Of a stretch of DNA of 5,638 nucleotides, positions 1-5,638 are shown piece after piece. Position numbers and translations under genes: made by a program. Below the pieces are notes generated by a model. That model was not told where the DNA came from and made no database searches. It worked only from the letters and a program-made list of their open reading frames with translations. This DNA comes from Planctomycetota bacterium. Lineage in GTDB: Bacteria > Planctomycetota > PUPC01. Where the stretch lies: positions 1-5,638 of the forward strand of contig PWKM01000009.1 of assembly GCA_003559755.1 (NCBI GenBank). The letters run 5' to 3'. Each line of letters starts with the position of its first letter. The stretch's first letter is position 1.

Positions 1-522
1 TATCTCGGCGCCCGGATGCAGGAGCCGCGGCCCGCGAACCTCGTGGCCCACGTCGGGCCGGACCAGGAGGCGCCCCGGCTCGACGGCGACGACCACATCG
101 AGATTCACCTGGCGCCGGAGGGTGTCGGCACAGACGCCGGGGTGTTCCTGCTGCGGATCAACTCCAGGGGCGCGGTCGAGAGCGTGACCACGGCGGACCC
201 CGCCTGGTCGCCGCAGCTCGAGGCGAGGGCCGCGGTCGCCGACGCGGCCTGGACCGTCGAGCTCGCCGTCCCGCTCGAGGAGCTGGGGGCCGACCCCTCG
301 GCCCTCCCCGGGAGCGTGTGGGCCTGCCGGGCGATTCGGCGTCGGTACGCCGGGAGGCGGCTGGAAGCCACCGCCTGGACGCGGCCGCGCGGCTCGACGG
401 GCGGCGAACCCACTTGGGGCCACGTCCGGTTCGAGGGGGGCGACGAGGAGCCGGACCGGGACGACGAGCCCGACGGCTCCGGCCCGGCGGACGCGGACGC
501 GGCGGCCCCGCCCGAACTCTGA
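1..522 (+). CDS. C-terminal part of a CBM9-like (carbohydrate-binding family 9-like) domain protein
   Basis: The reading frame is open from the first base (YLGARMQEP...) and stops with TGA at 520-522, so the gene enters from the left and its start is not visible. The visible 173 residues look like the second half of a family 9-like carbohydrate-binding (DOMON-type beta-sandwich) domain. The signs are 'DDHIEIHLAP' near residue 31, then 'FLLRINSRG', 'WTVELAVPLEELG' near residue 83, 'VWACRAIRRRY', and a closing 'WGHVRFEGG'. This order of a DDxIEIxL strand, an F-x-x-x-x-N strand, a W-x-V-E-x-A-x-P-x-x-x-L-G strand and a final W/F-G-x-x-x-F strand is what I know from planctomycete proteins of this type. 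The last 25 or so residues are rich in D, E, P and A and are probably disordered. Whether it binds sugar cannot be told. The missing N-terminal part may hold a signal peptide or another domain. The family call rests on pattern memory only. Confidence 0.65.
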   Translation, partial: YLGARMQEPRPANLVAHVGPDQEAPRLDGDDHIEIHLAPEGVGTDAGVFLLRINSRGAVESVTTADPAWSPQLEARAAVADAAWTVELAVPLEELGADPSALPGSVWACRAIRRRYAGRRLEATAWTRPRGSTGGEPTWGHVRFEGGDEEPDRDDEPDGSGPADADAAAPPEL

Positions 523-574
523 TCGACAGCCGTTTCACGTATCCTCTTTTGACGGGAAGGCAGGACGAAAGACC

Positions 575-2122
575 ATGAGCCAGACAGAAGACCGGGTTGT
601 TATTTTCGACACCACGCTCCGCGACGGCGAGCAATCGCCCGGTGCCAGCTTGAACACGGCGGAGAAGATCGAGATCGCACACGCACTCGAGCGGCTGAAA
701 GTCGATGTCATCGAGGCGGGCTTCCCCATCACTTCGCCCGACGACTTCGAGGCGGTGAGGCGGATATCGAGCGAGCTCGAGTACCCGACGGTCTGCGGGC
801 TGGCCCGGGCCGTCGAGGGCGACATCGTCCGGGCGGCCGAAGCGCTCGAGCCGGCGAAGAAGCCGCGCATCCACACCTTCATCGGCACCAGCCCGCTCCA
901 CCGCGACCACCAGCTCCGCAAGTCGAAGCAGGAGGTGCTCGACATGGCGGTCAAGGCGGTCGAGCTGGCCGTCACGCTGGCCGACGACGTCGAGTTCTCG
1001 CCGATGGACGCTTCGCGGACCGAGCTCAACTACCTGATCGAGATCGTCGAGGCGACCATCGAGGCGGGCGCCGGCACGGTCAACATCCCCGACACCGTCG
1101 GCTACGCCATCCCCGAGCGGTTCGCCGAGCTGATCACCGAGCTGTTCGAGCGGGTGAGCAACATCGACCGGGCGATCATCAGCGTCCACTGCCACAACGA
1201 CCTCGGGCTGGGCGTGTCCAACTCGCTGGCCGCAGTCCGGGCCGGCGCCCGGCAGGTCGAGTGCTCGGTGAACGGTCTGGGCGAGCGGGCGGGCAACGCC
1301 TCGCTCGAGGAGGTGGTGATGGCGCTCCGGACGCGGAAGGACTACTTCGGCGTCGATGTCGGGCTCGACACCACCCGCCTGGTCCCCACCAGCAAGCTGG
1401 TCGCGGCGCTGACCGGGATATCGGTCCAGCGGAACAAGGCGATCGTCGGCCGCAATGCGTTCGCACACGAGAGCGGCATCCATCAGGACGGCATCCTCAA
1501 GGAGCGGCAGACGTTCGAGATTATGAACCCGGAGGACGTCGGTGCCCGCCAGACCGAGCTCGTTCTGGGCAAGCACTCGGGCCGCCACGCACTGCGTGCC
1601 CGCATCGAGGAGATGGGCCTGGTGTTGAGCCAGGAGCAGCTCGACGACCTGTTCGAGCGGTTCAAGGTGCTCGCCGACAAGAAGAAGGAAATCTACGACG
1701 AGGACCTGACCGCCATGGTCGAGGAGGAGCTGGCCGAGGCGCCCGAGCTGTTCCAGCTCGTCTCGTTCCAGATCAGCAGCGGCGGCGAGATGGTGCCCAC
1801 CGCCACCGTGCGCATCCGGAACACCGCAACGAACGAGACGCAGACCGACGCGGCGACCGGGGACGGCCCGGTCGATGCCATCTACAACTGCATCAGCCGG
1901 ATCACCGGGGTCGAATGCCGGCTGCTGGACTACGAAATCCGGGCGGTCACCGTCGGTCGGGACGCCCAGGGCGAGGTGACCATCCAGGTGGGGACCGACG
2001 ACCTCAAGGCGAACGGGCGGGCGGTCAGCACCGACATCCTCGAGGCGAGCGCCCGGGCCTATCTCCGGGCGCTCAACCAGATCGCCGTGCGAACCGGGGG
2101 AACGGAGAACGCCCCGCAATGA
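575..2122 (+). CDS. leuA: 2-isopropylmalate synthase
   Basis: Condenses acetyl-CoA with 2-oxoisovalerate to 2-isopropylmalate, the committed step of leucine synthesis in the cytoplasm. At 515 residues it has the full length of the bacterial LeuA type. The TIM-barrel catalytic domain (about residues 7-280) opens with DTTLRDGEQSPG (12-23). The metal ligands expected by comparison with E. coli (D14, H202, H204, N238) are all present with a constant offset: D17, H205, H207 and N241, within 'HCHNDLG' and 'NGLGERAGN'. The linker carries HESGIHQDG (298-306) and LGKHSGRHAL (331-340). A complete C-terminal LeuA regulatory domain (about 390-505) suggests feedback inhibition by leucine. The ATG is preceded by AGGA at 562-565, 9 bases away. 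The 52 bases after the upstream stop contain no terminator hairpin and no convincing promoter: TATCCT at 540-545 has no matching -35. The last four bases overlap aroDE. Citramalate or homocitrate synthase is a less likely alternative. Confidence 0.96.
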   Translation: MSQTEDRVVIFDTTLRDGEQSPGASLNTAEKIEIAHALERLKVDVIEAGFPITSPDDFEAVRRISSELEYPTVCGLARAVEGDIVRAAEALEPAKKPRIHTFIGTSPLHRDHQLRKSKQEVLDMAVKAVELAVTLADDVEFSPMDASRTELNYLIEIVEATIEAGAGTVNIPDTVGYAIPERFAELITELFERVSNIDRAIISVHCHNDLGLGVSNSLAAVRAGARQVECSVNGLGERAGNASLEEVVMALRTRKDYFGVDVGLDTTRLVPTSKLVAALTGISVQRNKAIVGRNAFAHESGIHQDGILKERQTFEIMNPEDVGARQTELVLGKHSGRHALRARIEEMGLVLSQEQLDDLFERFKVLADKKKEIYDEDLTAMVEEELAEAPELFQLVSFQISSGGEMVPTATVRIRNTATNETQTDAATGDGPVDAIYNCISRITGVECRLLDYEIRAVTVGRDAQGEVTIQVGTDDLKANGRAVSTDILEASARAYLRALNQIAVRTGGTENAPQ

Positions 2123-3591
2123 TCTGTGCGCCCCTGGCCGAGCCGACACTCGATGCCGCCCGCCGGGCCATGCTCCGGGCCGCCCAGCGGGCCGACCTGG
2201 TCGAGGTCCGCCTGGACCGGCTCGATGCACTCCCCCGGGCCGAGGAACTCGCCGCCTTTCTCAAGGACCGCCCCTGCCCGGTCATCGTCACCAACCGCCC
2301 GAAGGAACAGGGCGGCGGGCAGGACTGGCCCGACGACGTTCGGCTCAAGACGCTGCAGGCGGCCATCGAGCTGGGGGCGGACTACGTCGATGTCGAGCTC
2401 GACCTCGCCGACCGGATCAAGGAGCGGCATCGCACCCGGCTGATCATCTCGTACCACAACTACACCACCACCCCGCTCGACCTGGCCAACATCTACTCGC
2501 GGATCGTCCGTCTGGGCGCCGACGTGGTCAAGATCGTGACCACCGCCAACTCGATCGTCGACAACCTGCGGATGTTCGAGGTGCTTCGCCACGCCGAGGT
2601 CGCCTGCATCGGGCTGTGCATGGGCGAGGCGGGGAGGATCAGCCGCATCCTGTGCCGGAAGTTCGGCGGCCTCCTCACGTTCGCGCCGATGGACCCGTCG
2701 CACGAGACCGCCCCGGGCCAGGTCCCGCTGGACGAGCTGATCGGGCGATACCACTATCGGTCCATCAACAGCGACACTGCCGTGTACGGGGTGATCGGCG
2801 ACCCCATCGGGCACAGCATCAGCCCCCACATCCACAACGCCGCGTTCCGGGCGGCGGGCATCAACGCGGTGTACCTGCCCCTGTGGGTGCCGGGCGACGT
2901 GTGTACGTTCATCGAGGCCTACCGCGGCCTGCCGATGGCCGGGTACAGCATCACCATCCCGCACAAGGAATCGGCGATGGGCGCCCTCGATGACATCGAG
3001 CCGATCTGCCGGCAGATCGGGGCGGTCAACACCGTGGTGAACCGCCAGGGGCGGCTGCACGGCTCGAACACCGACTGGAGTGCGGCGACCGAGGCGATCG
3101 AGGCCGCGCTGGACGGCGAGCCGCTGGCCGGGAAGCGCGTCGCACTGGTCGGGGCCGGCGGGACGGCCCGGGCGCTCGCGTTCGGGCTGCAGGCGCGGGA
3201 GGCGTCGGTCTGCATCTACAACCGGACCGCCGAGACGGCCCGGTCGCTGGCGGAGGAGGTCGGCTGCGAGTGGGCGGGGCTCGACGCCCTCGCCGAGTCC
3301 GAGTCCGACGTACTCGCCCACACCACGTCGGTCGGGATGCATCCGAACACCGAGGAGTCGATCGTCCCCGACTCGGCGCTGAGGCCGGGGATGGTCGTGT
3401 TCGACGCGGTGTACAACCCGGTCTATACCCGGCTGCTCCGCCAGGCGGCGGAGGCGGGCTGCATCACGGCGACCGGGCTGGACATGTTCGTCAACCAGGC
3501 GGTCCAGCAGTTCAAGACGTGGACCGAGCAGGACGCCCCGCGCGAGTTGATGGAAGCGGTCGCCCGCGAGTACCTGGCGGCCGCCCAATGA
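2119..3591 (+). CDS. aroDE: bifunctional 3-dehydroquinate dehydratase / shikimate dehydrogenase (AroD-AroE fusion)
   Basis: One 490-residue protein carries two consecutive shikimate-pathway steps: 3-dehydroquinate to 3-dehydroshikimate, then NADPH-dependent reduction to shikimate. Residues 1-215 are a type I dehydroquinase: EVRLD (29-33), catalytic H113 in 'SYHNY', Schiff-base K138 in 'DVVKIVTTA', substrate-binding SR (175-176) and 'APGQVP' near 198-203. Residues 220-490 are shikimate dehydrogenase: YGVIGDPIGHSISPHIHN (223-240), catalytic K283 in 'TIPHK', GAVNTVV (301-307), NTD (317-319), the nucleotide loop GAGGTAR (345-351), NRT (368-370), which favours NADP, DAVYNP (429-434) and GLDMFVNQA (453-461) with Q460. 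All key residues of both halves are present. The ATG lies inside the leuA stop (ATGA, 2119-2122), with GGAG at 2104-2107, so translation is probably coupled. The same domain order is known in chlamydial AroDE and plant DHQ-SDH enzymes. An open frame continues upstream to 1261 but there it is only leuA read out of frame. Confidence 0.96.
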   Translation: MICAPLAEPTLDAARRAMLRAAQRADLVEVRLDRLDALPRAEELAAFLKDRPCPVIVTNRPKEQGGGQDWPDDVRLKTLQAAIELGADYVDVELDLADRIKERHRTRLIISYHNYTTTPLDLANIYSRIVRLGADVVKIVTTANSIVDNLRMFEVLRHAEVACIGLCMGEAGRISRILCRKFGGLLTFAPMDPSHETAPGQVPLDELIGRYHYRSINSDTAVYGVIGDPIGHSISPHIHNAAFRAAGINAVYLPLWVPGDVCTFIEAYRGLPMAGYSITIPHKESAMGALDDIEPICRQIGAVNTVVNRQGRLHGSNTDWSAATEAIEAALDGEPLAGKRVALVGAGGTARALAFGLQAREASVCIYNRTAETARSLAEEVGCEWAGLDALAESESDVLAHTTSVGMHPNTEESIVPDSALRPGMVVFDAVYNPVYTRLLRQAAEAGCITATGLDMFVNQAVQQFKTWTEQDAPRELMEAVAREYLAAAQ

Positions 3592-3612
3592 GAGACCGAG
3601 GTCCGAACCAGG

Positions 3613-3627
3613 CCGGCGTTCCGCCGG
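3613..3627 (+). other. small GC hairpin at the prepilin peptidase ribosome binding site
   Basis: CCGGCG (3613-3618), loop TTC, CGCCGG (3622-3627) form a perfect 6-bp stem in the 46-base gap after aroDE. The last two paired bases, GG at 3626-3627, are the first bases of the Shine-Dalgarno run that continues to 3634. No T-run follows, so it is not an intrinsic terminator. It may modulate translation of the next gene or may be chance in GC-rich DNA. Confidence 0.4.
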
Positions 3628-3634
3628 GAGGTGA
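3626..3634 (+). promoter_or_regulatory. strong Shine-Dalgarno sequence that fixes a GTG start
   Basis: GGGAGGTGA is a near-perfect anti-16S match. Its GGAGG core (3627-3631) ends 6 bases before the GTG at 3638. An in-frame TGA at 3632-3634 rules out any earlier start. The next in-frame ATG (codon 31) would cut off the conserved N-terminal membrane segment, so GTG is the start. Confidence 0.85.
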
Positions 3635-3637
3635 CCT

Positions 3638-4516
3638 GTGCCGGTAATCGCTTATGTCTTTGCCTTTCTGCTCGGCCTGTGCGTGGGCAGCTTCCTCAAC
3701 GTGTGCATCTACCGGCTGCCCCGGGCGATGTCGCTGTTGCGGCCCGGCTCGCACTGCCCGACCTGCAACCAGCCGGTCGCGTGGTACGACAACATCCCGG
3801 TGCTGAGCTGGCTCCGGCTGCGGGGCCTGTGCCGCCATTGCGGCGTGCGGATTTCGGCCCGGTACATGCTGGTCGAGCTGCTCACCGGGGCGGTCTTCGT
3901 CTGGGTGCTGGCGGGGCACGCGGCGGCGTCGGACGCGGTCCCGCTCGGCCGGCTTCCGGCGTTGGGGGCGTACGCGGCGCTGGCCTCGGCGCTCATCGTG
4001 GCGTCGTTCGTGGACATCGAGCGGATGGTCATCCCCGACGAGGTGTCGGTCGCCGGGATGTACGTCGGCCCGGTGCTGTGTGCCGTCTGGCCGGGGCTCA
4101 TCGTCCACGACCCGCTGATCACCGGCTGGATTCTTCGCTGGACCGGGCTTGCCGGTCGGGCGCACCTGGGCGGGCTGGCGGCGTCGATTGTGGGGATGCT
4201 GGTCGGGGCGGGGATCGTTTATGCGGCGGGCCGGCTGGGCAAAGTGCTGTTCCGAAAAGAGGCGATGGGGTTCGGCGACGTGAAGCTGATGGGGATGGTC
4301 GGCGCGTTCGTCGGCTGGCAGGGTGCGATGCTCGCCTTCTTCGTGGCGTGCGTGGTGGGGGCGGTGGTCGGTGTCGTTCTTCTCATCCGGCGGCGGAACA
4401 CCCACATCCCGTTCGGCCCCTACCTGGCGGCGGGCTCGCTGCTGGTGATGCTCCACCAGGACATCCTCGTCCGCCTGTTCTGGGACCTGCCGACGCTCAT
4501 CAGTCCCTGGCGTTGA
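3638..4516 (+). CDS. pilD: prepilin peptidase (type IV leader peptidase, A24 family)
   Basis: An inner-membrane aspartic protease that cuts the leader from type IV prepilins or type II secretion pseudopilins and usually N-methylates the new N-terminus. The 292-residue protein opens with a membrane segment and GSFLNVCIYRLPR (17-29). A cytoplasmic loop follows with two CxxC pairs, C40/C43 and C65/C68, around 'YDNIPVLSWLRLRGLC'. Next comes 'ISARYMLVELLTG' (72-84) and several hydrophobic segments. The catalytic aspartates are D126 (SFVDIERMVIPDE) and D214 (GFGDVKLMGM). 'IPFGPYLAAGSL' (256-267) is the usual C-terminal signature. D126 and D214 are 88 residues apart, longer than the 64 known for PilD and TcpJ. 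The gene is 46 bases after aroDE with no terminator between, so it may share that transcript. No pilin or secretion gene is visible in the window, so its substrate is unknown; gspO is an equally valid name. Confidence 0.95.
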   Translation: MPVIAYVFAFLLGLCVGSFLNVCIYRLPRAMSLLRPGSHCPTCNQPVAWYDNIPVLSWLRLRGLCRHCGVRISARYMLVELLTGAVFVWVLAGHAAASDAVPLGRLPALGAYAALASALIVASFVDIERMVIPDEVSVAGMYVGPVLCAVWPGLIVHDPLITGWILRWTGLAGRAHLGGLAASIVGMLVGAGIVYAAGRLGKVLFRKEAMGFGDVKLMGMVGAFVGWQGAMLAFFVACVVGAVVGVVLLIRRRNTHIPFGPYLAAGSLLVMLHQDILVRLFWDLPTLISPWR

Positions 4517-4520
4517 CCGC

Positions 4521-4549
4521 TTGCCGCCCGCTGGCCTCGGCGCTATAAT
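4521..4549 (+). promoter_or_regulatory. sigma70-type promoter of the lipoprotein gene
   Basis: TTGCCG (4521-4526, 4 of 6 matches to the -35 consensus) is followed after exactly 17 bases by a perfect TATAAT (4544-4549). This stands out in GC-rich DNA and lies just after the prepilin peptidase stop, pointing at the downstream gene. The expected transcript start is near 4556, giving a 5' leader of about 70 bases. A second -35-like TTGACC at 4513-4518 is too far from the -10 (25 bases) to pair with it. Confidence 0.7.
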
Positions 4550-4567
4550 TGCATCGGTGGCGACAGG

Positions 4568-4590
4568 GTTCGGCCGCCGACCGGACGAAC
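4568..4590 (+). other. predicted hairpin in the 5' leader of the lipoprotein gene
   Basis: GTTCG (4568-4572) pairs with CGAAC (4586-4590). After a single G/A mismatch, CCG (4574-4576) pairs with CGG (4582-4584) around a 5-base loop. If transcription starts near 4556, this sits close to the 5' end of the mRNA, followed by an A/C-rich unpaired stretch (about 4588-4606) and the ribosome binding site. It has no T-run, so it is not a terminator. It does not match any riboswitch class I recognise. Confidence 0.35.
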
Positions 4591-4617
4591 GACACAACAC
4601 ACGGAACCGCTGAAAGG

Positions 4618-4629
4618 ATGCAGGCATGA
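4618..4629 (+). other. three-codon upstream reading frame overlapping the lipoprotein start
   Basis: ATG-CAG-GCA-TGA (Met-Gln-Ala-stop) begins at 4618. Its stop overlaps the lipoprotein ATG at 4626 in an ATGA. The Shine-Dalgarno-like GAAAGGA (4612-4618) runs into the first ATG, so it is badly placed for 4618 and well placed for 4626. It is most likely chance and not a functional leader peptide. Confidence 0.15.
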
Positions 4630-5638
4630 TTCGGTATCTGAGTTTCCTTATGGCTCTGCTGGGGGGGCTGGCTCTCTCCTGTGCCCCGGAGCCGGTCGAG
4701 CCGGAGTTCTCGGCCAGAGAGTGGGTCGAGGCCCAGAGACGGGCCGAGCCGCAATACAACGGGCCGGATGTCCGGCTCGAGGCCCGGTTCGCACCGGGCT
4801 CCTACACGCTCAACCAGTCGGCCGTCATCCGGGGGCAGTTTGAGAGCACGAGGACGGGCGAGATCGACAGCGCCGAGATTCGGCAGAGGGTCACCGGCGA
4901 CCTCGAGATTTCCGAGCCCGACGAGCAGGGCGTCCAGACCGTCCGGTATACCTGCCGACGGGTGCGCGAGACCAATGCCACGGCGCGCGGGGTGGTGACC
5001 TACGACACCGACGAACCGGAGCTCGACGAGGACAGCCCGCCGATGGCCGCAGTACTGAAGTCACTCAACGATCCATTCGTCGGCTGGACGGCCACGCTTC
5101 GCGTCCGAAACGGCGAAGTGATCGAGACCGAGGGGCTGGACGACCAGTTGCACCAGGTGGACGAATTGGCCGAGGGCGAGGGCCCGGATGAGGCCCTGGC
5201 CGCCGTCCGACGCCAAAGGCAGCTTTTCCTCGGCGGGATGCTCACCCAGAACTGGGCCAGACTCCTGCCCGACCGCGCCGTCGGCCCGGGCGACACCTGG
5301 GAGCAGGATATCCAGGTCGCTGCCATCCCGTTCCTCGGCGACACCCAATTCGAGACCGCCTGCCTGCTCGAGGACATCGAGCTGTCGGACGACGATGGGC
5401 CGGGCATCGCGGTGGTCCGCTTCGCCATCGCGGCGGTCGCACGAGACCACCAGATCGATCTGACCGCGATCAGCTCGGCACCGCTCCGGGGCACGGCCGG
5501 CGACATCCTGCTCCAGAGCAAAGGGACCATCCGGTTCGACCTCGACAGCGGATTCCCCCGCGAAACGACCGTCGACATGCTCGTGGCGGGCGACATGTAC
5601 CTCCGTGGGCCGCAGGGGAACGAACGGCTAGTCATCGA
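4626..5638 (+). CDS. predicted lipoprotein of unknown function, 3' end missing
   Basis: The frame stays open from ATG 4626 to the right edge (337 complete codons, no stop), so the gene continues outside. The start is supported by AAGGA at 4614-4618, 7 bases upstream, and by an in-frame TGA at 4611-4613 that excludes earlier starts. The N-terminus MIRYLSFLMALLGGLALSCA is a short signal peptide with a lipobox-like ALSC and lipidation candidate C19, implying secretion and membrane anchoring. The mature part looks like an extracytoplasmic beta-rich protein: 'LEARFAPGSYTLNQS' (51-65), 'RNGEVIETEGLD' (161-172), 'LPDRAVGPGDTWEQD' (214-228) and 'GTIRFDLDSGFPRET' (300-314). This order resembles planctomycete lipoproteins of the DUF6263 kind, which I recall only by pattern. 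No catalytic motif is visible. The mature part has just two further cysteines, C110 and C246. It has its own promoter and begins a new transcription unit. Confidence 0.8.
   Translation, partial: MIRYLSFLMALLGGLALSCAPEPVEPEFSAREWVEAQRRAEPQYNGPDVRLEARFAPGSYTLNQSAVIRGQFESTRTGEIDSAEIRQRVTGDLEISEPDEQGVQTVRYTCRRVRETNATARGVVTYDTDEPELDEDSPPMAAVLKSLNDPFVGWTATLRVRNGEVIETEGLDDQLHQVDELAEGEGPDEALAAVRRQRQLFLGGMLTQNWARLLPDRAVGPGDTWEQDIQVAAIPFLGDTQFETACLLEDIELSDDDGPGIAVVRFAIAAVARDHQIDLTAISSAPLRGTAGDILLQSKGTIRFDLDSGFPRETTVDMLVAGDMYLRGPQGNERLVI

Noticed and set aside
540..554. Possible leuA promoter elements TATCCT (540-545) and TTGACG (549-554)
   Set aside because: TATCCT has no -35 at a workable distance, and TTGACG would put its -10 over the leuA start codon. 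Neither makes a promoter.
1261..2118. Upstream extension of the aroDE frame inside leuA
   Set aside because: This part translates to R/G/P-rich junk. The true N-terminus is MICAPLAEPT at 2119, which fits type I dehydroquinases and overlaps the leuA stop.
158..2230. 690-codon open frame on the minus strand opposite leuA
   Set aside because: Its translation is low in complexity, rich in R, G, P, D and L, and matches no family. It lies exactly opposite a clear leuA gene. Long antisense frames are expected in GC-rich coding DNA.
2059..3588. 509-codon open frame on the minus strand opposite aroDE
   Set aside because: Same reason: it shadows a well-supported gene and has an unnatural composition rich in R, G, D and V, with no ribosome binding site I can support.
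4513..4518. TTGACC as the -35 of the lipoprotein promoter
   Set aside because: It is a better match to consensus than TTGCCG but lies 25 bases from the TATAAT, which is too far; TTGCCG at 17 bases is preferred.
3631..4548. 305-codon open frame starting at the GTG within the Shine-Dalgarno sequence
   Set aside because: It is a different frame from the prepilin peptidase, which carries all conserved motifs; the composition is R/G/A-rich and unlike a real protein.
3512..4759. 415-codon minus-strand open frame spanning the prepilin peptidase gene and the intergenic promoter
   Set aside because: R/P/H/Q-rich translation with no recognisable domain, opposite a well-supported gene.
5000..5635. 211-codon minus-strand open frame opposite the lipoprotein gene
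   Set aside because: Serine- and arginine-rich composition typical of an antisense shadow. The + strand frame has a signal peptide, ribosome binding site and promoter.

Overview
The window is GC-rich DNA (about two thirds G+C by eye) from what looks like a member of the Planctomycetota or a related deep lineage. That placement is an inference. It rests on the fused AroD-AroE enzyme, the 'EAMGFGDVKLM'-style prepilin peptidase, a carbohydrate-binding family 9-like domain, and a lipoprotein of a kind common in planctomycetes. All five genes lie on the + strand and fill almost the whole window. I see no RNA genes, mobile elements, CRISPR arrays or long repeats.

Layout: (1) positions 1-522 hold the 3' end of a gene whose product resembles the CBM9-like domain and ends in an acidic, probably disordered tail. 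(2) After a 52-base gap comes a complete leuA (2-isopropylmalate synthase, 575-2122). (3) Its stop codon overlaps, in an ATGA, the start of a complete bifunctional 3-dehydroquinate dehydratase/shikimate dehydrogenase gene (aroDE, 2119-3591). (4) Forty-six bases later a GTG-started prepilin peptidase gene (3638-4516) follows, with a strong Shine-Dalgarno sequence that partly lies in a small GC hairpin. (5) A 109-base intergenic region carries a near-ideal sigma70-type promoter (TTGCCG, 17 bases, TATAAT) and a 5' leader. It drives a predicted lipoprotein gene (4626 to beyond the right edge) of unknown function.

leuA and aroDE commit carbon to leucine and carry two steps of the shikimate pathway. 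Their 4-base overlap implies co-translation, so they probably form an amino-acid biosynthesis operon. The prepilin peptidase is probably read from the same transcript, although its job (processing type IV pilin or type II secretion pseudopilins) is unrelated. The lipoprotein has its own promoter and starts a new transcription unit.

I found no clear evidence of a new biological system. The most useful leads are the coupled leuA-aroDE pair, an extra stretch between the two catalytic aspartates of the prepilin peptidase, the hairpin at its ribosome binding site, and the uncharacterised lipoprotein with its strong promoter.
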